Assembly: GCA_910589305.1 (NCBI GenBank)
Contig: CAJUTV010000003.1
Span: forward strand, 1 to 64,000
Direction: 5' to 3'
Origin: an uncultured Lachnospira sp.
GTDB lineage: Bacteria > Bacillota > Clostridia > Lachnospirales > Lachnospiraceae
Length of the DNA stretch: 64,000 bases
The notes under the pieces were generated by a model. The model did not search any database, was not told the origin of the DNA, and was given only the letters and a program-made list of their open reading frames with translations. Numbering within the stretch: position 1 is the stretch's first letter; each line of letters opens with the position of its first letter. Shown here in pieces: positions 61,401-64,000 of the stretch. The translations under genes were made by a program, and so were the position numbers.

Positions 61401-62615
61401 ATGGCAAGTTCCTTTACAGTTTCACAGATAAATAAATATATTAAAAATATGTTTCTCCAAGATTTTGTATTAAATAAAGTTTCGGTTACTGGAGAATTAT
61501 CAAACTGCAAATATCACCCTTCTGGACATTTATTTTTTACATTAAAGGATGCAAATGGAACATTGCCTGCTATTATGTATGCTAGTCAAGTGAAAAATTT
61601 AGAGATACAATTCAAAGATGGAATGAAAGTAATCGTGCATGGTCGAATTGATATATTTGAGCGTGATGGAAAGTATCAGCTTTATGCAAATCGTATAGAA
61701 ATGAATGGTATAGGAGAACTATACAAACAGTTTGAAGCGTTAAAAATACGGTTTGAGCAGATGGGGTATTTTAGCTCACAATATAAACGCCCTATTCCTA
61801 AGTATGCGTGTAAGATTGGCATTGTGACTGCTTCAAGCGGAGCGGCAATTCAGGATATTATCAATATTTCTCACAGGCGCAATCCATATGTTTCATTGAT
61901 TCTTTATCCGGCGCTTGTTCAGGGAAGCAAGGCAGCTAAAAGTATTGTAAAAGGGATAGAAAAGCTCGATTTGATGGAATTGGATGTCATTATAATAGGA
62001 CGAGGCGGCGGTTCAATAGAAGATTTATGGGCGTTTAATGAAGAAATGGTTGCAGAGGCAATCTTTAATTCCAACACCCCAATTATTTCTGCAGTTGGGC
62101 ATGAGACAGATTTTACAATAGCAGATTTTGTGGCAGATTTAAGAGCGCCTACACCGTCTGCTGCAGCAGAGTTGGCAGTGAGTGATATTCGTGTGGCAGA
62201 AGCAGCTTTGCAAGGGTATTTAGATAAGTTAAAACATGCAATGTATCAACGAATGGAAAAATATTATACCCGTCTTGAAGCAGTATCAACCAAGTTAAAA
62301 TATTTAAATCCACAGGCAATTGTTGACGAAAAAAGGCATTATCTGTGTCAAATTCGAGAACAATTGGATAATCTTATTGCTTTATACTGTTCTAAAAAAA
62401 GACACGAACTAGAACTTTATGCTTCTAGGTTGCAAGGCGTTTCACCTTTAGAAAAACTTGGACAAGGGTATTCTTATACAGAGACGATAGATGGAAATAT
62501 GGTAAAATCTGTAAAGGATATAAAAGTGTCTGATTGTGTCAATATTTATGTTAAGGATGGTTGTTTTACAGCTATGATTCATAAAATCACAGAGAATGGA
62601 GGAAATAGTGGCTAA
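61401..62615 (+). CDS. xseA: Exodeoxyribonuclease VII large subunit
   Basis: ExoVII degrades single-stranded DNA from both ends. The 404-residue XseA has the N-terminal OB domain (SFTVSQINKYIKNMF, LSNCKYHPSGHLFFTLKD), the catalytic domain with GIVTASSGAAIQDI, RGGGSIEDLWAFNEE and GHETDFTIADFVADLRAPTPSAAAEL, a helical region and the C-terminal GYSYTE stretch. The start is ATG 61401 with AGGT nine bases before it. It overlaps xseB by eight bases. Confidence 0.95.
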   Translation: MASSFTVSQINKYIKNMFLQDFVLNKVSVTGELSNCKYHPSGHLFFTLKDANGTLPAIMYASQVKNLEIQFKDGMKVIVHGRIDIFERDGKYQLYANRIEMNGIGELYKQFEALKIRFEQMGYFSSQYKRPIPKYACKIGIVTASSGAAIQDIINISHRRNPYVSLILYPALVQGSKAAKSIVKGIEKLDLMELDVIIIGRGGGSIEDLWAFNEEMVAEAIFNSNTPIISAVGHETDFTIADFVADLRAPTPSAAAELAVSDIRVAEAALQGYLDKLKHAMYQRMEKYYTRLEAVSTKLKYLNPQAIVDEKRHYLCQIREQLDNLIALYCSKKRHELELYASRLQGVSPLEKLGQGYSYTETIDGNMVKSVKDIKVSDCVNIYVKDGCFTAMIHKITENGGNSG

Positions 62616-62802
62616 AAGTTTTGATATAGAAGAATCTTTTAAATTGCTTGATGATATTGTACAAAAGTTAGAAAGCGGCAATTTGCCTATGAATGAAGCA
62701 CTTAGATTATATAAAGACGGCGTAAAATTAGTTGAAAAATGCAATGTACAGATGGACAAGGTAGAAAAGCAAATTGTTGTTTTGGGCGAAGAAGAGATAT
62801 AA
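62608..62802 (+). CDS. xseB: Exodeoxyribonuclease VII small subunit
   Basis: The 64-residue XseB has the family motif FKLLDDIVQKLESGNLPMNEALRLYKDGVKL and binds XseA. I choose GTG 62608, four bases after GGAGGA; ATG 62596 overlaps that site. The gene starts inside the end of xseA, giving balanced expression of the two subunits. Confidence 0.93.
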   Translation: MAKSFDIEESFKLLDDIVQKLESGNLPMNEALRLYKDGVKLVEKCNVQMDKVEKQIVVLGEEEI

Positions 62803-62895
62803 TTGTAACGTATCAGACAATCTTAGGGGGAGTTTTACGGCGATTGCTAGAGGGTTTGAGCAAGCTGCGTAGCGGATTGCGAATATCCGCTTAAC
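62803..62895 (+). repeat. Family A repeat between xseB and ispA
   Basis: TTGTAAC (62803-62809) directly follows the xseB stop. GTATCAG and a shortened body (AATCTTAGGGGGAG) are followed by GATTGCTAGAGGGTTTGAGCAAGCTGCG and the right-end hairpin AGCGGATTGCGAATATCCGCT, ending TTAAC at 62891-62895. About 85 bp, the main hairpin is largely lost. Confidence 0.6.
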
Positions 62896-62918
62896 TAAAA
62901 ATATAAGGGAAAATAAAT

Positions 62919-63806
62919 ATGGGGTTTGATGAAGAATTAATAGATAGAGCAAATAAAATAAATGATATTATTATAGGTAATCTTCCAGCAGTGCAAGGAA
63001 AACAAAAGCTTTTGCTTGAAGCGATAAATTATAGTGTTCGAGTTGGCGGCAAGCGAGTAAGACCCATGCTTATGCTTGAGACATACAAGCTATGCAGCGG
63101 GCAAAATGAAAAAGAAGTGTATCCATATATGGCGGCACTCGAATATATACACACCTATTCTTTAGTGCATGATGATTTGCCGGCAATGGATAATGATGAT
63201 TATCGAAGAGGCAATCTTACTACACATAAAAAATTTGGTGAAGATTTTGGCATTCTTGCGGGAGATGGATTGTTAAATTATGCCTATGAAGTGATGATGA
63301 ATGCAATACTTCATTCAAAGGATATGCAAAAAAATGCAAAAGCAGGCAGTATTATTGCGCAAAAAGCGGGTATATACGGCATGGTGGGAGGACAATCTGT
63401 CGATGTGTGGCTGACCGATAAAGCTGTCGGTCAAAACGATTTAGAATTTATATTTCAATGCAAGACAGGTGCTTTGATAGAAGCTGCTTTTATGGCGGGC
63501 GGTGTGCTTGCAGGAGCTGGTGATGACACAGTAAAACAGCTTGAAAAGGCGGGCAATTTAGTAGGCGTAGCCTTTCAAATTAAAGATGATATTTTAGATA
63601 TTACAAGTACGCAGGAACAGTTTGGAAAGCCTGTTTTAAGTGATGAGCGCAATAAAAAAACGACATATGTTACACTTTATGGTATGGAAAAAGCAAATGA
63701 AGATGTTATAAAAATGTCAAAAAAAGCAGAGGATATTGTAAGAAACATTGGTGACAATATATTTTTAGCAGAACTGATTAATAAGTTGATAAATAGGATA
63801 AATTAA
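62919..63806 (+). CDS. ispA: Polyprenyl (farnesyl/geranylgeranyl) diphosphate synthase
   Basis: The 295-residue trans-isoprenyl diphosphate synthase has the first aspartate-rich motif DDLPAMDNDD at 85-94, KRVRPMLML before it, and the second motif QIKDDILDI. It makes the short-chain precursor for undecaprenyl phosphate and quinones. The start is ATG 62919 with AAGGGAA in front, 24 bases after the family A repeat. Its place before dxs matches the standard clostridial order. Product chain length cannot be judged with certainty. Confidence 0.92.
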   Translation: MGFDEELIDRANKINDIIIGNLPAVQGKQKLLLEAINYSVRVGGKRVRPMLMLETYKLCSGQNEKEVYPYMAALEYIHTYSLVHDDLPAMDNDDYRRGNLTTHKKFGEDFGILAGDGLLNYAYEVMMNAILHSKDMQKNAKAGSIIAQKAGIYGMVGGQSVDVWLTDKAVGQNDLEFIFQCKTGALIEAAFMAGGVLAGAGDDTVKQLEKAGNLVGVAFQIKDDILDITSTQEQFGKPVLSDERNKKTTYVTLYGMEKANEDVIKMSKKAEDIVRNIGDNIFLAELINKLINRIN

Positions 63807-63810
63807 GATT

Positions 63811-64000
63811 ATGATTCTTGAAAAAATTAACAAACCAAACGATATAAAGAAGCTTGACCCAATTGAATATAATCAACTTGCAGAAGAGATAAGAGAATTT
63901 TTAATTCAGACAATCAGTAAAACAGGAGGGCATCTTGCTTCAAATCTTGGTGTTGTTGAATTGACAATGGCGCTTCATCTTGTGTTTAATCTTCCACAAG
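63811..64000 (+). CDS. dxs: 1-deoxy-D-xylulose-5-phosphate synthase, N-terminal part (cut by window end)
   Basis: From ATG 63811 the frame encodes 63 residues: LEKINKPNDIKKLDPIEY, then QTISKTGGHLASNLGVVELTMALHLVFNLP, the well-conserved DXS N-terminus with the thiamine-enzyme histidine in GGHLASNLG. DXS starts the methylerythritol phosphate pathway that supplies ispA. It lies four bases after the ispA stop. The rest is outside the window. Confidence 0.92.
   Translation, partial: MILEKINKPNDIKKLDPIEYNQLAEEIREFLIQTISKTGGHLASNLGVVELTMALHLVFNLPQ

Noticed and set aside
1..64000. CRISPR arrays, tRNA, rRNA, prophage or intact IS genes
   Set aside because: I looked for regularly spaced direct repeats, tRNA-like GGTTCGAATCC arms and transposase genes with motifs and found none. 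The only repeats are the dispersed families described and the 14 bp tandem at 43849.

Overview
The window reads as chromosomal DNA from an AT-rich, Gram-positive, anaerobic member of the Firmicutes, class Clostridia, most likely Lachnospiraceae. This is inferred from gene content and order, not from an rRNA (none is present). The pointers are a complete spoIIIA sporulation cluster, the core order yicC-gmk-rpoZ-rimO-pgsA-cinA-recA-recX-rny, a 1,409-residue 2-hydroxyacyl-CoA dehydratase/activator fusion, CheV plus a chemoreceptor (motility), frequent TTG/GTG starts behind good GGAGG sites, and pectin-type uronate genes (kduI, kduD).

Layout. 0.2-8.3 kb: cheV, a Sir2-like fragment, then a lysine/glutamate-rich membrane protein followed by hisH-hisF-ung, a DUF1877 protein, and convergent minus-strand genes (CPBP protease homologue, an unknown protein). 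8.1-12.5 kb: a minus-strand dehydratase/activator giant with a 38-residue membrane peptide after it. 12.8-20.3 kb: a rhomboid-like protein, pyk, a VanZ-like gene, tyrS, a multispanning membrane protein overlapping tail to tail with rqcH. 20.9-29.8 kb: the conserved yicC to rny block, with recA behind an apparent LexA-controlled promoter and a decayed acetyltransferase. 30.3-33.6 kb: aminotransferase, proC, ADP-ribose hydrolase, SpoIIM-like protein. 33.8-41.4 kb: an Rpn-type nuclease, a TetR/flavodoxin pair, DAHP synthase, pyrimidine phosphorylase, kduI and kduD. 41.6-54.9 kb: two ABC export systems, a chemoreceptor with a polysaccharide deacetylase, an AraC-type regulator overlapping clpP, a 475-residue orphan protein, and a penicillin-binding carboxypeptidase. 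55.1-60.2 kb: spoIIIAA to spoIIIAH, with AD and AE fused in one frame. 60.3-64 kb: Asp23-like protein, nusB, xseA, xseB, ispA and the start of dxs.

The most unusual content lies between genes. At least ten copies or fragments of a structured repeat (family A) share a left end at or next to TTTAAC, an internal GC-rich hairpin, and a right-end hairpin ending near TTGAC. That architecture matches single-strand transposing IS200/IS605-type ends, but no transposase is present. A second, looser family (B) carries a hairpin and a tail that supplies the Shine-Dalgarno sequence to recA and spoIIIAF. A long palindromic, MITE-like hairpin lies after rpoZ, and an unassigned GC-rich multi-hairpin element lies near 6.5 kb. 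No tRNA, rRNA, CRISPR array, prophage or intact insertion sequence was seen. All functional names come from reading motifs and gene order, not from database searches.
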